Assembly (NCBI GenBank): GCA_963810815.1
Contig: CAWEPB010000009.1
Span: 62,001-126,000, forward strand
Source: CAVQWT01 sp963810815
GTDB taxonomy: Bacteria; Pseudomonadota; Gammaproteobacteria; Burkholderiales; Casimicrobiaceae
Direction: 5' to 3'
DNA length: 64,000 nucleotides
The notes beneath the pieces are model-generated. The model was not told where the DNA came from and ran no database searches. It saw only the letters and a list, made by a program, of their open reading frames with translations. Position numbers and translations under genes: made by a program. Below are positions 8,452-17,248 of this stretch, piece by piece (within the stretch, counting starts at the first letter, position 1; every line of letters begins with the position of its first letter).

Positions 8452-9920
8452 GCTTCGCCCGCCGCCGCTACGACGTCGCGATCGTCGGGGCCGGGCCCGC
8501 GGGCCTGGCCGCCGCCATCACCGCGTCCGGCTACGGGCTCGACACCATCGTCTTCGACGAGCACGACCAGCCCGGCGGGCAGATCTTCGCCGGTGCCGGC
8601 GCGGGTCCGTTCTCGGCGGCGCGCGCCGGGGCGCTGTTCGGCCGCGAGTATGCCGACGGCGCCGCGCTGGTCGCCGCGTTCCATCGCTCGCTGGCGCTGC
8701 ACGTGCCGCGGGCGACCGTGTGGGCGGCGACGCCGCGCGCCGACGGCGCCGTCACGCTGGCGGTCACCGCCGGCGGCCCGGTCGCGCGCCACACCGAGAC
8801 CGTCGAGGCGTCGGCGCTGATCCTCGCCACCGGCGCGCAGGAGCGGCCGGTGCCGATGGCCGGCGGCACGCTGCCGGGCGTGCTGCTCGCCGGCGCGGCG
8901 CAGCGGCTGCTGAAGGGCGCCGGCGTGATCCCGCACGGCCGCACGCTGCTCGCCGGCAGCGGCCCGCTGCTGTGGCTGCTCGCGTGGCAGTACCTCAACG
9001 CCGGGGTGGTCGTCGACGCGCTGATCGACACCACGCCGCGCGGCCGCCTGCGGGCGGCGCTTTCGTCGGCGCCGTCGTTCCTGCTGTCGGGCTACGCGCG
9101 CAAGGGGCTCGCGCTGGTGGCCGCAGTGCGCCGCCGCGTGCGCGTCGTCGATCAGGTGGACGCGCTCGCGGCCGAGGGCGGGGACCGGGTCGAGGCGGTC
9201 CGCTGGACGCGGCGCGGCGTGACCACGACGGAGCCCGCCGATCTGCTGCTGCTGCACCAGGGCGTGGTGCCCAACGTCGCCTTCGCCGCCGCGCTGGGCT
9301 GCGCGCTGCGCTGGAACGACGCGCAGGCGTGCTTCGAGCCGGTCGTCGACGCCTGGGGCGGAGCGACGGTCGCCGACGTGTTCATCGCCGGCGACGGCGG
9401 CGGCATCGCGGGCGCCGACGCGGCGCAGGCGCGCGGCGAGCTCGCTGCGCTGGCCGCGGCGAACGCGTTGGGGCGCATCGACGGCACCGCGCGGGATCGT
9501 GCCGCGGCGGCGCCGCGCAAGGTGCTGGCGCGGGCGCTTGCCGGCCGCGAGTTCCTGGACCGGATGTACCGACCGGCCGACGCGTTTCGCGCACCGGACC
9601 CGGCGGCCGAGCCCGGAACGGTCGTCTGCCGCTGCGAGGAAGTCACCGCCGGCGCCATCGCCGACGGCATCGCCCGCGGCGCCACGGGTCCGAACCAGCT
9701 GAAGGCCTACCTGCGCTGCGGCATGGGGCCGTGCCAGGGCCGCTTCTGCGGCTTGCCGGTGACCGAGCTGATCGCCCGCGCGCGGCGGCTCTCGCCCGCG
9801 GCCGTCGGCTACTTCCACGGACGCTTTCCGGTGAAGCCGGTGACGCTCGACGAGCTCGCCGCGCTGCCGTCGACGCCCGAGGCACTGGCCGCCGTGGTGC
9901 GCCTGAAGGGGACGCACTGA
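8448..9920 (+). CDS. NAD(P)/FAD-dependent oxidoreductase, alpha subunit of opine/amino-acid dehydrogenase
   Basis: Flavoprotein of 490 residues. It has an N-terminal Rossmann motif AIVGAGPAGLAAA, a second nucleotide-binding half (HGRTLLAGSGPLLWLLA), a GDGGGIAGADAAQARGE segment, and a C-terminal BFD-like [2Fe-2S] domain (CRCEEVTAGAIADGI with later Cys in RCGMGPCQGRFCG). This architecture matches the alpha subunit of HcnB/OoxA/hydroxyproline-dehydrogenase complexes. The ATGA overlap with the ferredoxin subunit indicates coupled translation. Confidence 0.85.
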   Translation: MSFARRRYDVAIVGAGPAGLAAAITASGYGLDTIVFDEHDQPGGQIFAGAGAGPFSAARAGALFGREYADGAALVAAFHRSLALHVPRATVWAATPRADGAVTLAVTAGGPVARHTETVEASALILATGAQERPVPMAGGTLPGVLLAGAAQRLLKGAGVIPHGRTLLAGSGPLLWLLAWQYLNAGVVVDALIDTTPRGRLRAALSSAPSFLLSGYARKGLALVAAVRRRVRVVDQVDALAAEGGDRVEAVRWTRRGVTTTEPADLLLLHQGVVPNVAFAAALGCALRWNDAQACFEPVVDAWGGATVADVFIAGDGGGIAGADAAQARGELAALAAANALGRIDGTARDRAAAAPRKVLARALAGREFLDRMYRPADAFRAPDPAAEPGTVVCRCEEVTAGAIADGIARGATGPNQLKAYLRCGMGPCQGRFCGLPVTELIARARRLSPAAVGYFHGRFPVKPVTLDELAALPSTPEALAAVVRLKGTH

Positions 9921-10119
9921 GGGGTGTCGCCGCGCCGGGGGGCAGCGCAATGCTGCACCGCGCATAGGCATTGTCATCTCCGGCGCGTAAAGTCGCGCCC
10001 TCGATGAGGCCGGCCCTGTCCGCCCGTCGACACGAACCGCCAGGCGCCGATCGCGCCGCGCGGGTGTTCCGACCATGACCGGCACCGGCCACGAGCCGCG
10101 AACCGGTCGGAGAACCGCC

Positions 10120-11397
10120 ATGCCCCGACGCTTTCCTCCCCGCGGCGCTGCCGCCCACTCGTCGTCCGCCGCACCGCTGGCCGCGGCGATCCGCACCGAA
10201 CGCGCGTACGGCGCGCGCAACTACGATCCGCTGCCGGTCGTGCTGACCGACGGCGAGGGCGCGTGGATCCGCGACGAGCACGGACGCCGCTACCTCGACA
10301 TGATGAGCGCCTACTCGGCGGTTTCGCACGGGCACGCGCACCCGCGGCTCGTTCGCGCGCTGACCGAACAGGCGCAGCGCCTGGCGGTCACCTCGCGTGC
10401 ATTCCACAATCCGCGGCTGCCGGAATTCCTGCGGCGCCTGACGGAAGTGACCGGCCTCGACCGCGCGTTGCCGGCCAGCGGCGGCGCCGAGGCGGTGGAG
10501 ACCGCGCTCAAGGCCGCGCGGAAGTGGGGCCACAAGGTCAAGCACATTCCCGACGGGCGGGCCGAGATCATCGTCTGCGACGGCAATTTCCACGGCCGGT
10601 CCATCACCATCGTCGGCTTTTCGTCCGAGGCGCAGTACCGCGACGGCTTCGGCCCGTTCCCGCCCGGCTTCGTGTCGATTCCGTACGGCGACGCGGCCGC
10701 GCTCGCGCGCGCCATCGGTCCGAACACCGCGGCGTTCCTGGTCGAGCCGATCCAGGGCGAGGGCGGCATCGTGGTGCCGCCGGCGGGCTGGCTGGCCGCC
10801 TGCGCGCGCATCTGCCGCGAGCGCAACGTGCTGCTCATCTGCGACGAGATCCAGACCGGCATGGGCCGTACGGGGCGCTTTCTCGCGTCCGAGCACGACG
10901 GCGTGCGGCCGGACGGCGTGATCCTGGGCAAGGCGCTCGGCGGCGGGCTGCTGCCGGTGTCGGCGTTCGTCGCCACCGACGAGGTGATGAGCGTGTTCAC
11001 GCCGGGGGACCACGGCAGCACCTTCGGCGGCAATCCGCTGGCGGCGGCCGTCGGCCTCGAGGCGCTGGCGGTGCTGTTCGACGAGCGGCTGATCGAGCGC
11101 TCGGCCGAGCTGGGCGCGCACCTGCTCGCGGCGCTCCGCGACATCCGCAGTCCGCTGATCCGGGACGTGCGCGGCCGCGGCCTCTTCATCGGGCTCGAGG
11201 TGGACACCACCTGGGTCACCGCCCGGCAGGTGGTGGAACGGCTGCTGGCGCGCGGCATCCTGTCGAAGGACACGCACGGCACCGTCGTGCGCTTCGCGCC
11301 GCCGCTGGTGATCGACCGCGCCGATCTCGACTGGGCCGCGAACGAGGTGCGGGCGGTGTTCGCCGAGCTGCCGGACGGCCTGAAGCGCGCTGCCTGA
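10120..11397 (+). CDS. rocD: Ornithine--oxo-acid aminotransferase
   Basis: Class III PLP aminotransferase of 425 residues. RTERAYGARNYDPLPVVL and YLDMMSAYSAVSHGHAHPR are signature stretches of ornithine delta-aminotransferase. The ICDEIQTGMGRTG motif holds the PLP-binding Asp, and ILGKALGGG carries the Schiff-base Lys. It converts ornithine plus 2-oxoglutarate to glutamate semialdehyde. The start was chosen because GGAG lies seven bases upstream; an earlier in-frame ATG at 10075 has no ribosome site. It follows the opine-type dehydrogenase, so the region may feed opine-derived ornithine into glutamate. Confidence 0.9.
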   Translation: MPRRFPPRGAAAHSSSAAPLAAAIRTERAYGARNYDPLPVVLTDGEGAWIRDEHGRRYLDMMSAYSAVSHGHAHPRLVRALTEQAQRLAVTSRAFHNPRLPEFLRRLTEVTGLDRALPASGGAEAVETALKAARKWGHKVKHIPDGRAEIIVCDGNFHGRSITIVGFSSEAQYRDGFGPFPPGFVSIPYGDAAALARAIGPNTAAFLVEPIQGEGGIVVPPAGWLAACARICRERNVLLICDEIQTGMGRTGRFLASEHDGVRPDGVILGKALGGGLLPVSAFVATDEVMSVFTPGDHGSTFGGNPLAAAVGLEALAVLFDERLIERSAELGAHLLAALRDIRSPLIRDVRGRGLFIGLEVDTTWVTARQVVERLLARGILSKDTHGTVVRFAPPLVIDRADLDWAANEVRAVFAELPDGLKRAA

Positions 11398-11413
11398 CGG
11401 CGGGCGGGCGAGC

Positions 11414-11419
11414 TACAAT
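11414..11419 (+). promoter_or_regulatory. -10 element upstream of the DUF3617 gene
   Basis: TACAAT, five of six to consensus, lies 37 bases before the start codon and just after the rocD stop. No clear -35 was found. An AGGAG ribosome site with eight-base spacing follows it. Confidence 0.4.
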
Positions 11420-11455
11420 GGCCGCGCCCGTCCGACCCCGCCAGGAGCGCATCGC

Positions 11456-12574
11456 ATGACCGCCGTCCGCATGACCGCCGTCCGCCGTCCCCAGCTTCGC
11501 TTCGTCCGCGCCGCCGTCGCGGCATTCGTCGTCGCCGCCGCCGGCGCGGCCCTGGCCCAGGCGCCGCAGATGTTCAAGGCGGGCCCCGGGCCCGACGAGC
11601 TCTGGGACGTCACCGTCCGGATGGAGATGGTCGGCATGCCGATGCAGATGCCCGCGACGACGTCGCAGGTCTGCATGAAGAAGGACCGGAGCGCCGACCG
11701 GATGGTCCCGCAGAACAAGGACTGCACGATGAGCGACGTGAGGAACGTCGGCAACCGGATGACGTTCCGCTTCGTCTGCACCGGCGAGGAGCCGATGGAA
11801 GGCACCGGCGAGATCACGTCGACGCCGACGAGCTACGACGGCCGGATGACCATGAAGGGCACGCGCCGCGGCAGCGACATCAACATGGTCCAGAACTTCG
11901 CGGGCAAGAAGGTCGGCACCTGCACCGACACGTCGGCGCAGGCGATCGCGAAGATCGAGGGCGACGCGGCGGCGCAGAAGGCGAAGTTCTGCGCCGACAG
12001 CATGGAGAGCCTGACGGCGGCGGCGTTCGTCGGCAAGGACGCCGCCTGCGCCTCGCAGGCGAAGGCGTTCTGCGACAAGGTCGGCGGCCTCGCGGCCGGC
12101 GGCCGGACGCCGGCCGGCTATCGCGCGGCCGTGGGCAAGCGCGGCGCCATGATGACCAAGCCCGCGTTCACCGCGTGCAAACAGGACTTCGACGCCATGC
12201 AGACGGCGGCCTGCGCGTCGGGCGTGTCGTCGCGCGACTGGTCGTTCGTCGGCAGCGGGTCCTGCGACCCCGACGTCCGCAAGCAGGGCGACGCGATGTG
12301 CAAGGGCCGGGCGTTCACCGGCATGGACCGCGCGATCGTGCCGCTGTGCAACCGCTACGCCGCGCTGTCGCGTGGCGCGGGCGGCGAGGACGGGGGCGAG
12401 GGCGGCGGCAGCTCCGGCGGCGCGGGTGGCGCGGGCGGCTCCGGCAGCTCCGGCAGCGGTTCCTCGGCCACCGGCACCGCCCCGCGGGCGCCGGCGAAGC
12501 CCGAAGAGCCGAAGCCCGCCGACAACGCCGTGCAGGAAGGCGTCAACCAGCTGCGCAAGCTGCTGCCGTTCTGA
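11456..12574 (+). CDS. DUF3617 domain-containing exported protein
   Basis: Exported protein of 372 residues with an Ala-rich signal peptide ending at AALAQ (about residue 37). A DUF3617 domain follows at about 40-165, recognised from PGPDELWDVTVRMEMVGMPM and the paired cysteines in the QVCMKK and KDCTMS segments. The middle region (170-300) has several more cysteines and may form a disulfide-rich domain. The tail is a low-complexity Gly/Ser/Ala linker followed by a Pro/Glu-rich end. Function of DUF3617 is unknown. AGGAG precedes the chosen start by eight bases. Confidence 0.75.
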   Translation: MTAVRMTAVRRPQLRFVRAAVAAFVVAAAGAALAQAPQMFKAGPGPDELWDVTVRMEMVGMPMQMPATTSQVCMKKDRSADRMVPQNKDCTMSDVRNVGNRMTFRFVCTGEEPMEGTGEITSTPTSYDGRMTMKGTRRGSDINMVQNFAGKKVGTCTDTSAQAIAKIEGDAAAQKAKFCADSMESLTAAAFVGKDAACASQAKAFCDKVGGLAAGGRTPAGYRAAVGKRGAMMTKPAFTACKQDFDAMQTAACASGVSSRDWSFVGSGSCDPDVRKQGDAMCKGRAFTGMDRAIVPLCNRYAALSRGAGGEDGGEGGGSSGGAGGAGGSGSSGSGSSATGTAPRAPAKPEEPKPADNAVQEGVNQLRKLLPF

Positions 12575-12576
12575 CC

Positions 12577-13551
12577 GTGCGCACGCCGGGCCGCGGCAGG
12601 ATCGCGGCCGCGACGGCGGTCGCGCGGCGATTGGCGGTGACTGCGGTCATCGCGACGGCGATGGCGATGCCGGCGGCGCGGGCGCAAACCGCGGCGCCGG
12701 GTCCCCGTCCGCCGTCCCCGTCGTCGGCTTCGGCTTCGGCCGGCTCGTCGCCCGCGGCGCCGCCGGGCATCCGGTCCGCAGCGCCACCGACCGGTGCATT
12801 GCCCGACCGCTATCCCGGCGTGGCCGCCGCGTACCTGGTGCGCCGCGACGGCGCCGATCTCTGGGGCGCGCGCATCGACACGCCGCTGCCGCCGGCGAGC
12901 CTCGCCAAGCTGATGACCGCGCTGCTGGTGGTCGAAGCCGGCCGCGCCGACGATATCGTCACCGTCAGCGCGCGGGCTGCCGCCACCGGCGGCGCGCGGC
13001 TGGGCCTTCGGGCCGGCGAACGTCTGGCGGTGTCGGCGCTGCTCGCGGCGCTGCTGCTGCGCTCGGCCAACGATGCCTGCGTCGCGCTGGCCGAGTGGCG
13101 CGACGGCAGCGAGCAGGCATTCGTCGCGCGGATGAACGCGCGGGCCGGGGAGCTCGGCCTCGCGCGCACGCGCTTCGCCGGTGCCTGCGGCTTCGACGCG
13201 CCCGGACAGCATTCGAGCGCGCGCGACCTCGCCGCGCTGGCCGAGCACGTGCTCGGCCAGCCCGCGCTGGCCGCGCTGGCCGCGCGCGAGCGCATGACCA
13301 TCCGCAGCGAGGGCGACCGCTCGTTCGCGCTCGCCAACACCAACGCGCTGCTCGGGCGCGTGCCCGGCGTCAACGGCCTGAAGACCGGTTTCACCAACGG
13401 CGCCGGCCGCTGCCTCGTCGTCAGCGCCGAGCGCGGCGGCGTGCGCGTGCTCGCCGTGCTGCTGGGAGCGGGCGACCGCTGGTGGGATGCGGTGGCGATG
13501 GTCGAGCGCGCGCTGGACCCGCCGACGGCACGCGATGGCCGCGGCGGCTGA
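12577..13551 (+). CDS. D-alanyl-D-alanine carboxypeptidase (peptidase S11)
   Basis: Penicillin-binding-protein-like DD-peptidase of 324 residues that trims peptidoglycan stem peptides in the periplasm. All three active-site motifs are visible: SLAK (SxxK) in PPASLAKLM, SAN (SxN) in LLRSANDAC, and KTG in NGLKTGFTNGAG. The GTG start, two bases after the preceding stop, gives a proper signal peptide ending near AARAQ, followed by a Pro/Ser-rich linker. There is no obvious C-terminal PBP5 domain, so it is a short S11 enzyme. It probably lies in one operon with the genes on either side. Confidence 0.87.
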   Translation: MRTPGRGRIAAATAVARRLAVTAVIATAMAMPAARAQTAAPGPRPPSPSSASASAGSSPAAPPGIRSAAPPTGALPDRYPGVAAAYLVRRDGADLWGARIDTPLPPASLAKLMTALLVVEAGRADDIVTVSARAAATGGARLGLRAGERLAVSALLAALLLRSANDACVALAEWRDGSEQAFVARMNARAGELGLARTRFAGACGFDAPGQHSSARDLAALAEHVLGQPALAALAARERMTIRSEGDRSFALANTNALLGRVPGVNGLKTGFTNGAGRCLVVSAERGGVRVLAVLLGAGDRWWDAVAMVERALDPPTARDGRGG

Positions 13552-15122
13552 ACGGGAAGACGAGCGCGCGGGACGCCCCGGCGGCGGCCGCGTCGCGCCG
13601 CCGATGCCGTGGTGGCTGTTCGCCGCGTTGCCCGTGGCGGTCGCGATCGCCTGGGCCAACGCGTTCCCGGGAACGTTCCAGTTCGACGACTATGCGGTGA
13701 TCGTCGACAACCCGGCGGTGCAGCGCTGGACCGCGTTCGTCGCGTCGATGCCGGGGATCCGCCCGCTGCTCAAGGCAAGCTACACCTTCTCGTGGACCGT
13801 CGGCGGCGGCGCGCCGACGGCGTTCGTCGCGTTCAACGTCGCCGTCCACGCCGCGAACGCGGTGCTGGTCATGCTGCTCGCGCGGCGCGTGCTCGCGCTG
13901 ACGGCGCCGGAACTGCGGCCGCGGACGGGCATCGCCGTCGCGACCGCATTGCTGTTCGCGCTGCATCCGGCGCAGACCGAGGCGGTGACCTGGATCGCCG
14001 GCCGCGCGACGTCGCTGTCGGCAGGCTTCGTCCTCGCCTCGGTCCTGCTCTGGCTCGCCGGGGCCGACGCCGCCGAGGTCGGCGACGCCGCGCGCGCACG
14101 CCGGCGCCGCAGCGCGGCGATGGCGGCCTTCGCCGCCGCGCTCGCCGTCAAGGAGACCGCGGCGACGCTGCCGTTCGCGCTGTTGCTGCTGGAAGCGCTG
14201 CGGCGGGTCGTCCGCGATCCGGGCAACCACGCGCAGGCCGCCGCGCCGGCGCGCCCGTGGCGCGATGCGTTGCGGGCGACGGCGCCGCCATTCGTTCTGC
14301 TGGCGCTGGCCGCCGCCGCCGCATGGTCGGTGCCGACGTACCGCCGGCTGGTCGCCGCGAGCCTCGATACGCGCGGACCGTTCGCCAACCTCGCCGCGCA
14401 GGTCGACGCGATCGCCTACCTGGTCACCGACCCGCTGCTGCGGCTGCGCGTGAACATCGATCCCGAGGTGCCGCTGACGGCGTTCGGGCCACCATGGTGG
14501 CTGGCGGCAGCGGCGTTGACGGCGGTGGCGCTGGTCGCGGCGGCGGGACTGTCGGCACGACCCGCGGCCCGCCCGCCCGCGGCGTGGCGCTCGCCGCTGG
14601 TCGGGTTCGCCCTCGCCTGGTTCCTGCTGCACCTCGCGCCGACCAATTCCCTGCTGGCGCGCTTCGACCTCGCCAACGACCGCCAGCTCTACCTCGCGCT
14701 GCTGGGCCCGGCGCTGCTGGTCGCGGCGGCGCTGCCGGCATGGCGCGCGCGGCGCGGGCGGCGGGTGGCAAGGGTGCGGCCCGCGGCGCCGGGAGCAGCA
14801 GGCGGCGCCTGGACAGGAGATGCGGCGCCCGAGGTCGGCGCCGCCGGCGAGTGTGCTCGCGCTGGTCCCCGCTGCGCTGCTCGCCGCGGTGCTCGGTGCG
14901 GCGACGATCGCGCGCAACCGCGACTACGCAACGGAGATCGCGCTGTGGGAGGCGACGGTGCGGACCGCGCCTTCGAAGGCCCGCGCGTGGAACAACCTGG
15001 GCTACGCGTACGAGCAGGCCGGACGTCGCGCCGACGCCCGCAGCGCGTACGAACGGGCGCTCTCGCTCGACCCCGATCAATACAAGGCACGCTCGAATCT
15101 CCACCTTCTGGACGACCCGTAG
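13535..15122 (+). CDS. Multi-pass membrane TPR protein (frameshifted)
   Basis: Polytopic protein of about 528 residues. It has roughly ten membrane segments followed by a short C-terminal tetratricopeptide segment (RAWNNLGYAYEQAGRRADAR, then YERALSLDP). The conserved luminal DDYAVIVDNP and ALHPAQTEAVTWIAGR motifs place it with TMTC-like/O-GlcNAc-transferase-annotated bacterial membrane TPR proteins. The frame changes between about 14745 and 14860, in a low-complexity loop before the last membrane segment (SVLALVPAALLAAVLGAA), consistent with one inserted base. The start overlaps the carboxypeptidase end by 17 bases. Biochemical function is unknown; GT-C-like glycan transfer is a possibility for this fold. 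Confidence 0.72.
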
Positions 15123-15139
15123 CCGCGCGACCCGCGGCG

Positions 15140-15145
15140 TATACT
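15140..15145 (+). promoter_or_regulatory. -10 element at the 5'-nucleotidase start
   Basis: TATACT lies only six bases before the ATG, so a transcript from it would begin at or next to the start codon, i.e. leaderless. No -35 or ribosome site is obvious. Confidence 0.35.
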
Positions 15146-15151
15146 TTCCCG

Positions 15152-16051
15152 ATGCCAGCGCCGGACCTCACCGACCAACTCGTCGTCGCGATCAGCTCGC
15201 GCGCACTGTTCGACTTCGAGGAGGAGAACCAGGTCTTCGAGACCGCCGACGACCGTGCGTACATGACGCTGCAGCTCGAGCGGCTGACGCAGCCGGCGAA
15301 GCCCGGCGTCGCGTACCGGCTGGTGCGCAAGCTGCTGCGCTTCAACGACGAGGCGAGCAAGCGGGTCGAGGTGGTGATCCTGTCGCGCAACGACCCGGTG
15401 TCGGGCCTGCGCGTGTTCCGCTCGGTCAAGGGCTCGGGGCTGCCGATCGAGCGCGGCGTGTTCACGCGCGGCCGCGCGCCCTTCAGCTACCTGGCGCCGC
15501 TGAAGGCGAACCTGTTCCTGTCGGCCAACGCGGACGACGTGCGGCGCGCGCTCGAGGCGGGTTTCCCCGCGGCGATGGTCTACACGCAGTCGCAGTCGAC
15601 CGACTCGCACCCCGACGAGGTGCGCATCGCCTTCGACGGCGACGCGGTGCTGTTCGCCGACGAGGCCGAGCGCGTCTACCAGGCCGAGGGCCTCACCGCG
15701 TTCCAGACGCACGAGGCGAAGAACGCCGAGCGGCCGCTGCCGTCGGGGCCGTTCAAGCCGCTGCTCGAGGCGCTGCACCGGCTGCAGGTCGAGTCGCGCG
15801 CCGGCCCGATGAAGCTGCGCACGGCGCTGGTGACGGCGCGCAGCGCGCCCGCGCACGAGCGCGCGATCCGGACGCTGATGGACTGGAACATCGCGATCGA
15901 CGAGGCGATGTTCCTGGGCGGCCTCGAGAAGGGTCCGTTCCTGCGCGAGTTCGAGCCGGACTTCTACTTCGACGACCAGACGCGCCACGTCGAGAGCGCG
16001 TCGAAGCACGTGCCGTCGGGGCACGTGCTGCACGGCATCTCGAACGAGTAG
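15152..16051 (+). CDS. Cytosolic 5'-nucleotidase (cN-I family)
   Basis: Protein of 299 residues matching the 5-nucleotidase (PF06189-type) family throughout. Motifs include AISSRALFDFEEEN near the N-terminus (family DxD-like region replaced by this pattern), VEVVILSRNDP, RVFRSVKGSGLPIERGVFTRG, LFLSANADDVRRAL, and RIAFDGDAVLFADEAE with the catalytic Asp cluster. It dephosphorylates nucleoside monophosphates in the cytoplasm. It is separated from the upstream gene by 29 bases that carry its own -10 candidate. Confidence 0.88.
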   Translation: MPAPDLTDQLVVAISSRALFDFEEENQVFETADDRAYMTLQLERLTQPAKPGVAYRLVRKLLRFNDEASKRVEVVILSRNDPVSGLRVFRSVKGSGLPIERGVFTRGRAPFSYLAPLKANLFLSANADDVRRALEAGFPAAMVYTQSQSTDSHPDEVRIAFDGDAVLFADEAERVYQAEGLTAFQTHEAKNAERPLPSGPFKPLLEALHRLQVESRAGPMKLRTALVTARSAPAHERAIRTLMDWNIAIDEAMFLGGLEKGPFLREFEPDFYFDDQTRHVESASKHVPSGHVLHGISNE

Positions 16052-16071
16052 CGCCGGCGCACGCGCCGGCG
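16052..16071. terminator. Hairpin between convergent genes
   Basis: Perfect 7-bp stem CGCCGGC/GCCGGCG with a six-base loop between the convergent 5'-nucleotidase and mop genes. No T-run follows on either strand, so it would be a weak or Rho-assisted bidirectional terminator. Confidence 0.4.
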
Positions 16072-16082
16072 GGTCGCGCCGT

Positions 16083-16289
16083 TCAGACCTTGCCGACGAT
16101 GACGTCCGAGGCCTTGATGATCGCGGCCGCGCTGTCGCCGGCCTTCAGCGCGAGTTCGTCGACGGCCTCGTTGGTGATCGACGCGGTGATGACACCGCCG
16201 CCGATGTTGATCTTCACATGCGACGTGGTGGCGCCGCGGGTGACCTCGGTGACCTTGCCGTTCAGGACGTTGCGGGCGGAGAGCTTCAT
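16083..16289 (-). CDS. mop: Molybdopterin/oxyanion-binding Mop protein (TOBE domain)
   Basis: Single TOBE/Mop domain of 68 residues (MKLSARNVLNGKVTEVTRGA at the start; SHVKINIGG and KASDVIVGKV further on). Such molbindins bind molybdate or tungstate as oligomers and buffer the oxyanion in the cytoplasm. AAAAGGA lies six bases before this ATG, whereas the ATG two codons upstream overlaps the ribosome site, so the shorter start was chosen. It lies downstream of and on the same strand as the tungstate transporter genes. Confidence 0.9.
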   Translation of the reverse strand: MKLSARNVLNGKVTEVTRGATTSHVKINIGGGVITASITNEAVDELALKAGDSAAAIIKASDVIVGKV

Positions 16290-16322
16290 GTTCATCCTTT
16301 TGGTTATCAATGGCTTGCACAG

Positions 16323-16421
16323 CTACTGCGGCAGCGAAAGCCCATGCGCGGCGGCGGCGAGCCGCGAACCCATGGCCAGCGACAGCATCAGCGTCAGTGC
16401 GCAGGCGTGGCGCCGGATCAT
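16323..16421 (-). CDS. 32-residue secreted-like ORF coupled to tupA
   Basis: Starts in an ATGA overlap with the tupA stop and encodes 32 residues that look like a signal peptide (MIRRHACALTLMLSLAMGSR, then Ala-rich) and then stop. It may be the stub of a second periplasmic binding protein (a ModA-like start) whose body has been deleted, or a real small protein. Lies between tupA and mop. Confidence 0.35.
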   Translation of the reverse strand: MIRRHACALTLMLSLAMGSRLAAAAHGLSLPQ

Positions 16422-17248
16422 TTCTTCGCGCTCGGGAAGAACAGCTGCTCGCCGCCGACCTTGTAGCCGGCGATCGACGCCTGGCCTTCGGGCGACACGA
16501 TCCAGTCGATGAATGCCATGCCCTCGGCTTTCTTAACGTGGGGGTGCTTCGCCGGATTCACCAGCATCACGCCGTAGGGGTTGAACAGTTTCTGGTCGCC
16601 CTGCACGACGATGGCGAGATCGCCGCGGTTCTTGAACGAGAGCCAGGTCCCGCGGTCGGCGAGGATGTACGCGTTCATCGACGATGCGGTGTTGAGCGCC
16701 GGGCCCATGCCCGACCCGGTCTCGCGGTACCAGCTGCCCCGGCCCGCGGTCGGGTCGACGCCGGCATCCTTGAAGTAACGCAGCTCGGCCGCGTGGGTGC
16801 CGCTCTTGTCGCCGCGCGAAACGAAAGGCGCCTGCGCGTCGGCGATCTTCTTCAGCGCCACCGCGACGTCCTTGCCGCCGGCGACCTTCGCCGGGTCGGA
16901 CTTCGGCCCGATCAGCACGAAGTCGTTGTACATCACGTCGCGGCGTTCGATGCCGAATCCCTCGGCGACGAACTTGTCCTCGGCAACGCGATCGTGGACG
17001 AACACGACGTCGGCGTCGCCGCGACGGCCGGTGTCGAGCGCCTGGCCCGTGCCCAGCGCGACGACTTTCACCGCGATGCCGGTCTTCTTCGTGAACTCGG
17101 GCAGGATGTGGCCGAAGAGGCCCGACTGCTCGGTCGACGTCGTGGACGCGACGACGATCGACTTGTCCTGCGCGTGCGCGGACGGCGCCGCCACGAGGGT
17201 GGACAGAGCGGCAAGCGCGAATGCGCCCAGGAAACGTTTCAGTGCCAT
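16418..17248 (-). CDS. tupA: Tungstate ABC transporter substrate-binding protein
   Basis: Periplasmic binding protein of 276 residues with a signal peptide ending at SAHAQ. The mature start VVASTTSTEQSGLFGHILPE contains the TTS-type oxyanion-binding motif of the TupA family, and DADVVFVHD, SRGDKSGTHAAEL and GSWYRETGSGMG are family-typical. GGAG lies seven bases before the chosen ATG; longer in-frame starts run into the ATPase gene. The first codons overlap the end of the ATPase gene by ten bases. Tungstate rather than molybdate is inferred from the TTTS-type motif. Confidence 0.87.
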   Translation of the reverse strand: MALKRFLGAFALAALSTLVAAPSAHAQDKSIVVASTTSTEQSGLFGHILPEFTKKTGIAVKVVALGTGQALDTGRRGDADVVFVHDRVAEDKFVAEGFGIERRDVMYNDFVLIGPKSDPAKVAGGKDVAVALKKIADAQAPFVSRGDKSGTHAAELRYFKDAGVDPTAGRGSWYRETGSGMGPALNTASSMNAYILADRGTWLSFKNRGDLAIVVQGDQKLFNPYGVMLVNPAKHPHVKKAEGMAFIDWIVSPEGQASIAGYKVGGEQLFFPSAKK

